Below, piece after piece: positions 40,664 to 49,656 of a DNA stretch of 64,000 bases (the stretch's first letter is position 1; each line of letters opens with the position of its first letter). Both the position numbers and the translations under genes were made by a program. The DNA is from DAOULT01 sp964646625 (GTDB taxonomy: Bacteria > Chloroflexota > Anaerolineae > CAZYHC01): contig CAZYHC010000014.1 in the NCBI GenBank assembly GCA_964646625.1, forward strand, positions 1-64,000, given 5' to 3'. The notes below the pieces were generated by a model. The model saw only the letters and a list, made by a program, of their open reading frames with translations, was not told where the DNA came from and did not search any database.

Positions 40664-43396
40664 ATGAACCATCCTGTTTTGATCAAGCTCTACTTCGATC
40701 AATATGCTGGGCTAAAGGATGTCTCCGATGAGGCGATTATGGTTACCGATGCTCAGTCCTATGCGGCTGCTCGCCAGGCTATCGAGAAGGTGAAAGCCGG
40801 AGAGAGACCGGCGCCGTTGACCATCATCGTGCGCTCGCGCCATTTTCGCGCGGGCTTTCACGATCTGACCTTATTGGAAGATTTGGCTAAGGTCAGATGC
40901 ATTGCTCCTCGGGATGAGATCGCAAGAGCGTTTCATATCCGAGCCCCCAGCGAGCTCACGGACCGTGACTTGATCACTCTAGGCGTTGAAAGCCATGTTG
41001 ACCTACTGGCTGTAACTGGCTCCCAAGAAGTTTGCGACCGAACCTCCTTTGACGATGCTCTGTTGATGAAGGCTTTTGACAACCAGGTTTTCAAGATCAG
41101 CGAAGTTTCTGATTTCGAAAGCTGGTTTAGGGACCTGGCAGCCTTTGTGTATTCTGAAGATACAGCTGCCAAAACTGGTTGGGCCGTCGAGTGCGTGCGG
41201 CGTCTGGCCGAGGAAAGGGCGAGGGTGATCCTTGAGCGGTTTGAGAAGGAGAACCTTTTCCCCTTTGTCGCCGATATCTTGAGAAAGAGCGCAGATGGTG
41301 AGGCCCGAGTCTACCTGAATCAACTGGCTGTACGCTATTGGCTAGGCAACTATCCCAAACTGGCACGCAAGGCCGTGATTGACAATATGACCACCCAAGT
41401 CGGACAGTGGCAAGATGTCAAGGGTGAGGCCGCCGTTCTAAATGCTTTGGCCCCTTGGTGCGAGACACTGTATGGACAAATTGAGAACCCGCTGATCGAA
41501 CGGCTGGAACAGATTCTTACCTTGCTATTGGACAAGGACGACTTGATTGAGGACGAAGATCTCAGCCGATATATTCAGCAGACTTCAGGCCGTTTCGCGG
41601 CAGAATACGACGCCGCTCAAGCACGGCTAGGAAAGTTGCTTCTGGAGCAGTACAGTATCGGCACTGCGAGGGAGAAAAGGGCCATATTCTCGGCGTACTC
41701 TGCTCAACTGGACGATCACTTCACACCATTCTTCGAAAGAGCTGGTCAGCCAGCGGAGAGGACCAGATGGGTTGACTCTCTTCTCGAATTCAGCGATATC
41801 ATGAGTCACCTGGACGAGGCTACGCCTTCTCGCTGGGCTGATTGGTTCGCCACGTATGAACTGCTCATCAAGGCCAAACACCTGGAAAGGGAAGTGCGAG
41901 ACGCTGCACCCAGTGCATATGCCGGACAAATGAGCGACCTAAGCGCATCATTCTCCACGCTCGACGAAAGGCTAAACAGCGAATTTGGTGACTGGCTGCT
42001 CGAAGAATACCCCAAACTGGCGGTTTCTATCATAGACCGGCCGCCATTGGTCATGAATGCTGCACGGTTAGCTTTGGACAGTGTAGACAAGGGGGACAAG
42101 GTCATCCTATTGGTTTTAGATGGGCTGGACTGGGAACTGTGGCGACATCTTCGCAGCACGCTCGGCAAGCAAGGTTTCGTTGTCCAGGGCGATGAGGCGG
42201 GCCTGGCCATGCTACCGACCATTACCGAGTTTTCGCGGCGCGCCATCTTTGGGGGAATGCCACCTCGCAGCTTGGCTAGTTTCGTAGATGACATTTATGG
42301 CACCGACATCCCACCTTGGGAAGAGGCCGGAACCCTGGCGCGAGCTCTGGGTTATCTCGGTCGAGTTGACCAACTGAAGGCATTGCCTACCAATAAGCGC
42401 ATTCTGCATCTCGAAGACGAGTTAGTCTACGTCAACGGCGGCGACAAGGACTTTCGCCAAGCCCTCAAGCTCGACGCCAAGTGCTACGCCTTCGTCTACA
42501 CCGAGATAGACTCTCACATTCATGTCTCAAAGATGGCAGAGCCCAAACTTAAAGCTACTGCAACGCAGTGGCTGTCGGACCTTGTAGGGGAGATTGCTCA
42601 AGGGATTCAGCAGAACTCATCACTCCGGGACGAGGCAAACCTCAAGGTCATAGTCACCAGTGACCACGGATTTGTGGATATGTCGGAGCAGGGCCGGATC
42701 AAGTTCGACAGTTCATTGACAGGATTCCTAGATTTGGAACGTCACGGCCGCTTGGCTATCGTCAGGGTCAAAGGGGGGCAGGGTATAACGCTTGCATTGC
42801 AAGCGGTAAAGGATCTCTACAATAAGCACTCCTCGGCGTGGCATGTCATTTGGCGAGAGCAAAGCGAACAATTCGGGCTGGCTGAATCAAGCCCCAGCGA
42901 GGGCGAGGTACTTGCCTGGCTTATGCCAAGACTTCTGCAATACGTAAGGAGGGGAAAGGGCAACTATGTGCATGGTGGGTTGTCCATGTACGAGGCAATA
43001 GTTCCTATTGCCGTGCTGACCAAAGGCATACTTGAGATAGAAGCCCCCGTAGTGACCCTAACCGGGCGGCTAGCCAGCGAGGAAGAAGGCATACTCTCCA
43101 TTGCGATTCTCAACAAGAACGATCTGTCGTTGCAGGATTTGGTAATAGGAGTTCCAGAGCTGGGTCTTAGAGGATTGCAGGTAGGGGATATTGGGCCACG
43201 CGATGTGGAAAACTTGTTCGTATCGGTCATTCCACCTAGATCTGGCGACATTCCTGTCCAGGTTATACTCGATGGAGAAGTCGGGGGGGTGCAAAAACAC
43301 TTTGGGGAGACGCGTGTCCTAGCTGTACAGCCGGGGCGCCGAGAGAGGATGCGTTTGTCTACTCGTCGCACTTTTGACGACGAGGATGAATGGTAG
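40664..43396 (+). CDS. pglZ: PglZ-domain protein (alkaline-phosphatase superfamily), BREX core
   Basis: 910 residues. The N-terminal 450 residues are helical with no catalytic motif. The PglZ domain starts at about 480 (LVLDGLDWELW, metal-binding Asp) and carries TITEFSRRAIFGG (nucleophile region) and the C-terminal metal motif TSDHGFVDM (about 663-671). An Ig-like beta tail ends the protein (about 790-910). PglZ is the defining BREX gene, although its enzymatic role is still unclear; members have metal-dependent nuclease or phosphatase chemistry. It follows BrxC by 18 bp and precedes BrxL by 13 bp, in the order brxC-pglZ-brxL expected for BREX. Confidence 0.87.
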   Translation: MNHPVLIKLYFDQYAGLKDVSDEAIMVTDAQSYAAARQAIEKVKAGERPAPLTIIVRSRHFRAGFHDLTLLEDLAKVRCIAPRDEIARAFHIRAPSELTDRDLITLGVESHVDLLAVTGSQEVCDRTSFDDALLMKAFDNQVFKISEVSDFESWFRDLAAFVYSEDTAAKTGWAVECVRRLAEERARVILERFEKENLFPFVADILRKSADGEARVYLNQLAVRYWLGNYPKLARKAVIDNMTTQVGQWQDVKGEAAVLNALAPWCETLYGQIENPLIERLEQILTLLLDKDDLIEDEDLSRYIQQTSGRFAAEYDAAQARLGKLLLEQYSIGTAREKRAIFSAYSAQLDDHFTPFFERAGQPAERTRWVDSLLEFSDIMSHLDEATPSRWADWFATYELLIKAKHLEREVRDAAPSAYAGQMSDLSASFSTLDERLNSEFGDWLLEEYPKLAVSIIDRPPLVMNAARLALDSVDKGDKVILLVLDGLDWELWRHLRSTLGKQGFVVQGDEAGLAMLPTITEFSRRAIFGGMPPRSLASFVDDIYGTDIPPWEEAGTLARALGYLGRVDQLKALPTNKRILHLEDELVYVNGGDKDFRQALKLDAKCYAFVYTEIDSHIHVSKMAEPKLKATATQWLSDLVGEIAQGIQQNSSLRDEANLKVIVTSDHGFVDMSEQGRIKFDSSLTGFLDLERHGRLAIVRVKGGQGITLALQAVKDLYNKHSSAWHVIWREQSEQFGLAESSPSEGEVLAWLMPRLLQYVRRGKGNYVHGGLSMYEAIVPIAVLTKGILEIEAPVVTLTGRLASEEEGILSIAILNKNDLSLQDLVIGVPELGLRGLQVGDIGPRDVENLFVSVIPPRSGDIPVQVILDGEVGGVQKHFGETRVLAVQPGRRERMRLSTRRTFDDEDEW

Positions 43397-43409
43397 GAGA
43401 CTGAGCAAG

Positions 43410-44876
43410 ATGACGGTATCGAATGGGCAACCCACGAGGCAACAAGACGTTGAGTGGAGCAGGCAACTGACAGAGGTCTATCCGGGGGCTGTGGTAGACA
43501 AGTCGCTCGGTCTTCGCCATGAAGTCAGTCAATTGCCACGTTTCGTATCCGAGTGGTTAGTTGGAAAGTTCTGTGAGACAGGCGACACTAGGGAAAACCT
43601 AGCTGAAATGGACGCCTATGTCCGCGCTCACTATGTGGAGCGCAAGCAAAAGAACGTAGCCTTGCATCGCCTAGAACAGCAAGGGCAGATCAAACTGCTC
43701 GATGCCTACCGAGTGAGAGTAGACTTGTCCAAGCCTGAGGATGAACGGTACAGATTGGAGATACCCTCTCTGGGATTGTTCGACGCTAAGGTCCAAAGGC
43801 ACATCATTGACTCTCACCCACGGATGCTGGTAGACGGCGTCTGGGGGATGGGCCAACTGTTGTACAACAGCGAAACCTGTGAAGTGATCCTCACTCGATT
43901 TCGACCGTTCCAACTGTCCAACGTAGACCTTGCCGCCTTCCAAGAAGGCCGCAGCTATTTCACTACGGAAGAGTGGCAGAACATACTCATCAGCAGCACT
44001 GGCCTCAACCCTGATGCATATCCTGTGGAGGTCAGGCTTCACATTATCTCCCGAATGGTGCCTCTGGCCGAGAAGAATGCTCACTTGATAGAGCTAGGAC
44101 CGCCAGGTACAGGCAAAACCTATTTGTTCGATAAGGTCTCAGTATACTCTCGTGTGATCTCCGGCAGCGTAGTCAGTCCGGCTGTGCTGTTCTACAATAT
44201 CCGAGACAGAACCCCCGGCTTGTTAGCTTACTACGATGCTGTTGTCTTTGATGAGGTCGACAAAGTCGGCCGTGGAATGAAGGATGAGGTGGTTAATAAG
44301 CTGCTCAAGTTCATGGCCGATGGTTCATACGACCGAGGTGACGTCGAGATTCCTAGCCCGGCCTCGGTGGTTCTAGTTGGTAATCTGCCGGCCTTCGACC
44401 AAGACTACGAAGACGTACCTTGCTTTGAACTTCTTCCACCCATCATGCAGCATAAAGCCTTTCTCGACCGACTGGCTGGTTTCCTGCCCGGTTGGAAGAT
44501 TGGCAAAATCGGCCAACGCCAAGAACACCTGACACCATACAATGGATTCGCCGCCGATTACTTTTGCGAGATCCTGCATCTTCTAAGAACACTCAACTTT
44601 CAAAACTATATTGACCAGTATGTGAGTTTGGAGAATGCCAACATTCGTGACGAAAAGGCGGTCAAGACAGTAGCCAGTGGTTTGTTGAAGCTTCTTTTCC
44701 CGGATGGGAAGTTTCAACCTGATGAGGTGGCTACTTGTGTGAAACATGCGATTGGATATCGACAGCGGGTATTGGACCAGCGATATCTTTTGTACCGAGA
44801 CCCAAAGGACAAGAAGCGTCTCGGTTTCAAGTTACTGAGCAGTCAGAGTTTTTCTCGTTCAGGAAAGGACTCATAA
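43410..44876 (+). CDS. brxL: Short BrxL-like AAA+ protein without Lon protease domain
   Basis: 488 residues from ATG 43,410 (GGAG upstream; ATG 43,386 possible). The N-terminal region (EVYPGAVVDKSLGLRHE, then PRFVSEWLVGKFC) is the BrxL-type domain. The AAA core has Walker A LGPPGTGKTYL (about 228-238) and Walker B VVFDEVDKVG (about 277-286). The protein ends soon after the helical lid (YRQRVLDQRYLLYRD), about 200 residues shorter than the BREX type 1 BrxL, with no visible Ser/Lys dyad of a Lon-type peptidase. AAA DNA-binding activity without proteolysis is therefore expected. Its stop overlaps the next start by 1 bp (TAATG). Confidence 0.8.
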   Translation: MTVSNGQPTRQQDVEWSRQLTEVYPGAVVDKSLGLRHEVSQLPRFVSEWLVGKFCETGDTRENLAEMDAYVRAHYVERKQKNVALHRLEQQGQIKLLDAYRVRVDLSKPEDERYRLEIPSLGLFDAKVQRHIIDSHPRMLVDGVWGMGQLLYNSETCEVILTRFRPFQLSNVDLAAFQEGRSYFTTEEWQNILISSTGLNPDAYPVEVRLHIISRMVPLAEKNAHLIELGPPGTGKTYLFDKVSVYSRVISGSVVSPAVLFYNIRDRTPGLLAYYDAVVFDEVDKVGRGMKDEVVNKLLKFMADGSYDRGDVEIPSPASVVLVGNLPAFDQDYEDVPCFELLPPIMQHKAFLDRLAGFLPGWKIGKIGQRQEHLTPYNGFAADYFCEILHLLRTLNFQNYIDQYVSLENANIRDEKAVKTVASGLLKLLFPDGKFQPDEVATCVKHAIGYRQRVLDQRYLLYRDPKDKKRLGFKLLSSQSFSRSGKDS

Positions 44877-46285
44877 TGGCCAATCAAGACTCGACCGCAG
44901 TCAACATGTGTGTGATTGAAGGCGGCTTTATGAAGGCCCTTCAGACCAATCTACTGATCGTACAGGTCTCAGCGCCAGGACAAGAATCTCCCTACTCTGT
45001 CAAAGTGCGACTTCTCGAATCTGAGCAATATGAGGTAGCATCACTCAATCCAGTCGTCGTTGAAGGTCTAGACGAAGGTCCCCAAAAGGCTACCTTCATC
45101 GTCCGACCGAGGAGGCTCGGTGAAGTCACGCTCAACTTCAGGGTGGGAGACGATGTAAGAACCGTATACGCAATATCTCAAATGGAAAATCCATACATAT
45201 ACGGCGAACCTATCAGAAGCGATCATATGTTCTTTGGCAGAGTAACTGAGCGAGGCGAGATACTTCGGGGGATCACCAAAGCCAACAAACAGAACTATCT
45301 CGTCACCGGTCCTCGAAGGGCAGGCAAGACTAGCTTGTTGTACCAAATCAAGGCTCGCCTTGAATTCCCTTTCGTAGCTCTCATGGTAACACCAGAATCG
45401 ATCGGTCACCAACACTATGAGATCTTTCGTGGCCTTCTACTGCGCCTCAGAGATCAAGTGCTTGAAGCCATCGGAAAGGAACTTCCTCGCATTGACTGGT
45501 ATATTGCAAATGCAAGTGCCGAAACGCCAATCGACATGTTCAACTACTACTTTGAGAAAGATCTGAAGAGGGCTCTCGCTGACTTAGCCAAAATCAGCTT
45601 GCAAGCCAGAGTGGTGCTACTGATAGACGAGGCGACGTTCCTGCTGAGCGAGTCTTCCGAGAAAGGCGAGGAAGCGCCCGACTCCCGCCAAGAGTTTCTA
45701 CGTCACCTCCTGCAGACCTTCGATCGTGTCGCTTGTGTCTTGGCAGGCACTCCGCAGATTCTAAAGATGACCAGTGTAACCTCGCCGCTCTACAATATAT
45801 TCTCTGGCATCAAGCTAAGAGGACTCTCCAGGCAAGAGACGGAGATGTTGATTAGAGAGCCAGCAAGGTCGGTCGGTGTGGACTTTGAAGACGAGGCGGT
45901 AGATAGAATTATCGAGCTCGGTGGATGCTCCCCATATTACACTCAAGCTCTATGCGGACTGTCACTAGAAAGCGCAAACGAGGACGCGAGACAATCTGTC
46001 TTGCTTCCAGATATTCAGCAGGCTGCTGAGGCCGTATTAGATACCCTGGATTATGGACTCCAATCCGTTTGGGAGGCACTGGAGCCCGAAGAACAGGAGA
46101 TCTTAGCTAGGATTGCCAAAAAGCCAATGGTTGTGGATCGAATGAATCAAGGCGTCATATCAAGATTAGTGGACATGAATCTGGTACAGACAGTTGTTCG
46201 CGATGCCAACACATCAGCAGAGAAGACTTTCGCCAGCATTAAGGCCAAGCTCGATGAACAATGGCTTCAACGGAAGGAAGTTTGA
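44876..46285 (+). CDS. AAA/STAND-like ATPase with N-terminal Ig-like domain
   Basis: 469 residues from ATG 44,876 (TAATG overlap; AGGAAAGG upstream). Residues 1-110 are a beta sandwich (YSVKVRLLESEQYEV ... VTLNFRVGDDVRTVY). An Orc1/AAA_16-type ATPase follows: box FFGRVTERGEILRG, Walker A TGPRRAGKTSLLYQ (about 143-156), Walker B VVLLIDEATFLL (about 243-254), and the C-terminal sensor region GLSRQETEMLIREPA. It ends in a winged helix (EEQEILARIAKKP). This is the archaeal-type ATPase/STAND layout used as a sensor or switch. It is co-translated with BrxL and with a second such ATPase, not part of the standard BREX type 4 gene set, and probably an accessory sensor-effector. Confidence 0.7.
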   Translation: MANQDSTAVNMCVIEGGFMKALQTNLLIVQVSAPGQESPYSVKVRLLESEQYEVASLNPVVVEGLDEGPQKATFIVRPRRLGEVTLNFRVGDDVRTVYAISQMENPYIYGEPIRSDHMFFGRVTERGEILRGITKANKQNYLVTGPRRAGKTSLLYQIKARLEFPFVALMVTPESIGHQHYEIFRGLLLRLRDQVLEAIGKELPRIDWYIANASAETPIDMFNYYFEKDLKRALADLAKISLQARVVLLIDEATFLLSESSEKGEEAPDSRQEFLRHLLQTFDRVACVLAGTPQILKMTSVTSPLYNIFSGIKLRGLSRQETEMLIREPARSVGVDFEDEAVDRIIELGGCSPYYTQALCGLSLESANEDARQSVLLPDIQQAAEAVLDTLDYGLQSVWEALEPEEQEILARIAKKPMVVDRMNQGVISRLVDMNLVQTVVRDANTSAEKTFASIKAKLDEQWLQRKEV

Positions 46286-46286
46286 G

Positions 46287-47930
46287 ATGGCATCACCGTA
46301 CTTCGTCTCCGTTGATCCATCTTCAGCAAAACTGCGCATGTTCTTTGGTCGCAGACGCGAGATTCGAGAGATTGCTGACCACCTTCAAAACGGGGATTCG
46401 GTTTTGCTCATCGGTGAGAGAAGAATGGGCAAGACTTTTTTGTTATACATGATTGGAGATTTTGCCAGGAGAGGTGCGGATTTCTATGAGGATTTGCTGG
46501 ATCGGCAAACTGGTGTCCTCTTGGCAGAACTCCGTAGTTCCACACTCTCATACCGCTGGCCGTTTGTAGATCTACTCGGTGTCACAAATGCCGCCGGTTT
46601 CTACTTCAAGGTCTTGGCTGAACTAGCGGATGAGCGGGTTGAGCAGTTTTTGTCCTTGTCACCTATGGACCACATGACTTTCGCGAAAGAGCTAAAGAGA
46701 ATATCAAAGGATCTGTCTTGTAGAGGGCAACGAGCGGTCGTGCTAGTAGATGAAAGTGAGAAGCTACTGGATCTGGACGAGAGTACGGATATTTTCTCCT
46801 GTCTCAAAGCTGTCATACAGCAATGCGAAGCCATAGACTTTCTCTTGGCGGGGGATATCAAACCACATCAAGAAACTCTGGAGTTTGTGAATCTGAAAGG
46901 CGCCCTCCGGCCCGTCTATCTTGCTCCTCTTGATCCCGCTGATGCCAAGGCGCTCATCCAGGTTCCAGTAGAAGGACTCTTGTCCTTTGAGAATCTGGCC
47001 TTACAGCAAATCCTTGAGCTCACCGGAGGTAAACCCAGCCTGCTACAAATCCTATGTGGACATCTTTACGAACTCGTAGCGGGAGTGGTAGGGGATACCA
47101 GCGAAATCCATATCACACTGACAGATTTCGACCGCCTGTGGGGATCTGAGTTGCGTGACAAAGTGTTTGAGAGTTTCGACGGCGCACTAAGGGATTTCTT
47201 TGAGGGGTTGCAAGGCCACGAGCGGAGCATCTTTTCCTTTCTCGCGCACAATCCTCTGGCAACCATGGACGACATTGTCGAGGCATTAGGGATCCAGCCC
47301 GCGTTTGTTCAAAGAAGCCTCTACAGCCTCCGCAGAGCTCACAGGATAGAAGAGACAGAGTCTGGTTTCCGCATAAGCGCGAAGATCGTCGAGGAATTTG
47401 GCTCTCGCTTCGTTGCTCCCGTTGTCGAGCTTGAGTCGTCCAAACCTCAAACATTGGAAGATATGCTGACCGGCGAGAACGCTGCCCTCGAATACAAGGC
47501 GAGCATGCGATGGGATCTGCGCACGCAGAAGGTGAACAAAGACCTTGAGAAAATCATTGCTAAGACCGTTGCTGGATTCCTCAACAGTAAGAGGGGCACT
47601 CTCCTCATCGGCGTAGCGGATGACTGCACCGTGCTGGGCATCGAGCATGACCTGAAGACCATAGGTCGAGAGGATAGAGACGGCTACGAGCAAAAGCTGC
47701 ACCAAGTACTCACTGACGTTCTGGGAGCAGAGTTCTCCCAATATCAGCATGTCTCTTTCGAGGAAATCGAGGGCAAGACCGTCTGCATTGTCCGGGTAGA
47801 GCCCAGCCCCAAGCCAGTCTACTTGACGGACAAAGGCGTCAAGGAGTTCTACGTTCGCATTGGTAACACGACCCGACCACTTGATATGCAAGCTGCCCAT
47901 AACTACATCAGCATGCACTGGTCTGTATAG
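46287..47930 (+). CDS. STAND-like ATPase fused to Schlafen AlbA_2 domain
   Basis: 547 residues from ATG 46,287, 1 bp after the preceding stop. The ATPase has FFGRRREIREIADHL, Walker A GERRMGKTFLLY (about 43-54) and Walker B VVLVDESEKLL (about 148-158), then two winged helices (about 300-375). From about 390 a Schlafen AlbA_2 domain follows: GENAALEYKAS, GFLNSKRGTLLIGVADD, KGVKEFYVRIGN. AlbA_2 domains bind nucleic acid and, in Schlafen proteins, can act as nucleases. Together with the preceding ATPase it looks like a sensor plus nucleic-acid-acting effector. It is the last gene in the run; no clear terminator follows. Confidence 0.75.
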   Translation: MASPYFVSVDPSSAKLRMFFGRRREIREIADHLQNGDSVLLIGERRMGKTFLLYMIGDFARRGADFYEDLLDRQTGVLLAELRSSTLSYRWPFVDLLGVTNAAGFYFKVLAELADERVEQFLSLSPMDHMTFAKELKRISKDLSCRGQRAVVLVDESEKLLDLDESTDIFSCLKAVIQQCEAIDFLLAGDIKPHQETLEFVNLKGALRPVYLAPLDPADAKALIQVPVEGLLSFENLALQQILELTGGKPSLLQILCGHLYELVAGVVGDTSEIHITLTDFDRLWGSELRDKVFESFDGALRDFFEGLQGHERSIFSFLAHNPLATMDDIVEALGIQPAFVQRSLYSLRRAHRIEETESGFRISAKIVEEFGSRFVAPVVELESSKPQTLEDMLTGENAALEYKASMRWDLRTQKVNKDLEKIIAKTVAGFLNSKRGTLLIGVADDCTVLGIEHDLKTIGREDRDGYEQKLHQVLTDVLGAEFSQYQHVSFEEIEGKTVCIVRVEPSPKPVYLTDKGVKEFYVRIGNTTRPLDMQAAHNYISMHWSV

Positions 47931-47998
47931 CCACACTGGAGGCCAGGAGAGGAGTGCTTGTCCTCAACATCCCTTATGCAGATATGCAGAATACCTTT

Positions 47999-48610
47999 TC
48001 ATCTACCCTTGCTCCACCATCCAGGGCTTTCTGGGTCAGGGTGGTAGTCAAGGCGGCTTAAAAACTCTGTGTAGTCTCCCTCAAAGGCTGGTTCATGGGG
48101 TTGGGTGAAAATCTTCCCCACCTCCATATTTTTTTCTACTGCCTGCCAGATTTCGTAAAGCGTCTCCTGCCAGTTGGCCTTTCTTCTCGCCGTTTCGTGC
48201 AGGTAATTTTCCCAAAGCACCCCGCAGGTTTGGCCTATCCAGGCCTGAGCCTGACCCAAGGGTTGAAGCTGAATCGTGAGAGGCCCGCCGCCCACAACCT
48301 GGCCTTCCCCAGCGGCCTCGTCCCAGGCCACGGTGACGCTGGGCATAAGCCAGGGCCGAAAGAACCTGTACAGCCGATAGGTGGTCAGCTCTGAATTGAT
48401 CTCAGGTGTCAGGCCGTAGAAGTGGCCCTGGCGAGGTTGCTCCTGACTGGGTGGCATGGCGGCGATATAAAGGGGTGTGCTCTCCCGTTCCATCTGGTGG
48501 ATCAATTCCCACTTATCGGGGAAACTCACTAGGATCTCGGAGGCCGCCGGATAGTCAAGGGACACGGCCGTCCTCAAATTTGGTCTCAAAGGGAGAGGTT
48601 CTCTTTCCAT
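47999..48610 (-). CDS. Hypothetical protein (203 aa)
   Basis: On the minus strand, convergent with the BREX-like operon (68-bp gap). Mixed alpha/beta, soluble, Trp-rich. The N-terminal third is polar. The middle has a repeated strand-turn region (PSVTVAWDEA, GGPLTIQLQPL), followed by helices (WENYLHETARRKANWQETLYEIW). No catalytic motif or family recognised. It is 5 bp downstream of an 85-residue frame, which overlaps a DNA methyltransferase gene, so all three may be one transcript. Confidence 0.45.
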   Translation of the reverse strand: MEREPLPLRPNLRTAVSLDYPAASEILVSFPDKWELIHQMERESTPLYIAAMPPSQEQPRQGHFYGLTPEINSELTTYRLYRFFRPWLMPSVTVAWDEAAGEGQVVGGGPLTIQLQPLGQAQAWIGQTCGVLWENYLHETARRKANWQETLYEIWQAVEKNMEVGKIFTQPHEPAFEGDYTEFLSRLDYHPDPESPGWWSKGR

Positions 48611-48615
48611 GGTTG

Positions 48616-48873
48616 CTATAGCTTACCGGCTGTGTCCATTCGCCGCTGCTGAATCTCGACCCTTCGCCCACGAGCCTTGAACGTCTCAGCCACGGTAAGC
48701 ATCAAATTCTTCAGGCCAGAATTGTTCGGGAGCACTATCAAGCAGCTTCCAGCCGGCAGGGAATTGACGTAATCGTGCCACTCTTCCCTTTGGGGCAGTA
48801 GGGAAGCGGTCATAAGCTCAAAGTTCTCGCTCACCGTTTTGGAAGATCGCCTAAAAGGTTTTCTGTTACTCAT
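48616..48873 (-). CDS. Hypothetical small protein (85 aa) coupled to a DNA methyltransferase
   Basis: ATG 48,873 overlaps the methyltransferase stop by 8 bp. A basic start (SNRKPFRRSSKTVSENF) is followed by a helix and a strand/helix pair (GSCLIVLPNNSGLKNLML, VAETFKARGRRVEIQQRR). This could be a small DNA-binding or regulatory protein that moves with the methyltransferase, but I do not recognise it. The tight overlap is the main evidence that it is real. Confidence 0.45.
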   Translation of the reverse strand: MSNRKPFRRSSKTVSENFELMTASLLPQREEWHDYVNSLPAGSCLIVLPNNSGLKNLMLTVAETFKARGRRVEIQQRRMDTAGKL

Positions 48874-49651
48874 AATACCATTCAGTATGTTTAACTTCGT
48901 TAATCACACGTCGTTTGGCAAGCTCGCAGTAACTTTCGTCAATTTCCAGCCCAATGCCATTACGATTCGTTTCAACACAAGCTACCAGGGTTGTCCCGCT
49001 TCCCAGAAAGGGGTCTAACACTGTATCGCCAATGTAACTAAACAACTTGATACAACGGCGCGGTAATTCTACCGGAAAGGGAGCGGGATGTCCAACTCTC
49101 TTCTTGCTCTCCCCGTTGAAATTCCATACCCTGTTTGTCCATTCCAAAAACTCCGTTTTATCAATAGACGGCTGCCTGCTACCACTGGTTTTCTTCCAGT
49201 TGTTTTTGTAAAGCACTACGATAACCTCTACCGGAGCAATAACGTAAGGGGCCGAAGCGCTCAGCCATGACCCCCAGGCAGTACGCCGCGAGATATTCTG
49301 CTCATTCCAGATGATAGTAGAGTGATATTGAAAACCCACGCGTTTGGCGATAGTTGTAATATCGGCGCAGATGCTCTGTTGCTGTCCTTTATTTTTATCC
49401 AAAGGGATATTCAGGCAAAGTCTACCATCATCTTTTAGCCACTGGTAGCATCGCGTTAGCCATTGCTCAGTCCAGGCTAGATAATCAGGGTAAGACATCT
49501 CGTCATCATGCAAATCATATTTAATATCCACGTTATAAGGGGGCGAAGTGACAATCAAGTCAATAGTGCTATTCCGTATTTGCCGCGTCTCCAGCACATC
49601 ATCATGATATATCGATATCGTGTCAGTGTGGAAATATAAATTTCCGTTCAC
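48866..49651 (-). CDS. Solitary DNA methyltransferase (N4-cytosine/N6-adenine type)
   Basis: 261 residues from GTG 49,651, chosen because GAGGTGA lies 5 bp upstream; GTG 49,660 overlaps that site. The catalytic motif IV TSPPYNV lies early and the SAM motif I DPFLGSGTT late, giving the circularly permuted beta-class order. TSPPY is used by both N4-cytosine and N6-adenine enzymes, so the base modified is uncertain. No cognate endonuclease is seen beside it. The neighbours are small hypotheticals downstream and an insertion-sequence fragment upstream. It might protect host DNA or be the remnant of a restriction system. It lies outside the BREX-like operon, on the opposite strand. Confidence 0.75.
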   Translation of the reverse strand: MNGNLYFHTDTISIYHDDVLETRQIRNSTIDLIVTSPPYNVDIKYDLHDDEMSYPDYLAWTEQWLTRCYQWLKDDGRLCLNIPLDKNKGQQQSICADITTIAKRVGFQYHSTIIWNEQNISRRTAWGSWLSASAPYVIAPVEVIVVLYKNNWKKTSGSRQPSIDKTEFLEWTNRVWNFNGESKKRVGHPAPFPVELPRRCIKLFSYIGDTVLDPFLGSGTTLVACVETNRNGIGLEIDESYCELAKRRVINEVKHTEWYYE

Positions 49652-49656
49652 AGAGT

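Noticed and set aside
36572..44876. BREX type 1 or 2
   Set aside because: No PglX adenine methylase, BrxA, BrxB or PglW is encoded in the run; the solitary methyltransferase at 48,866 is small, on the other strand and unlike PglX.
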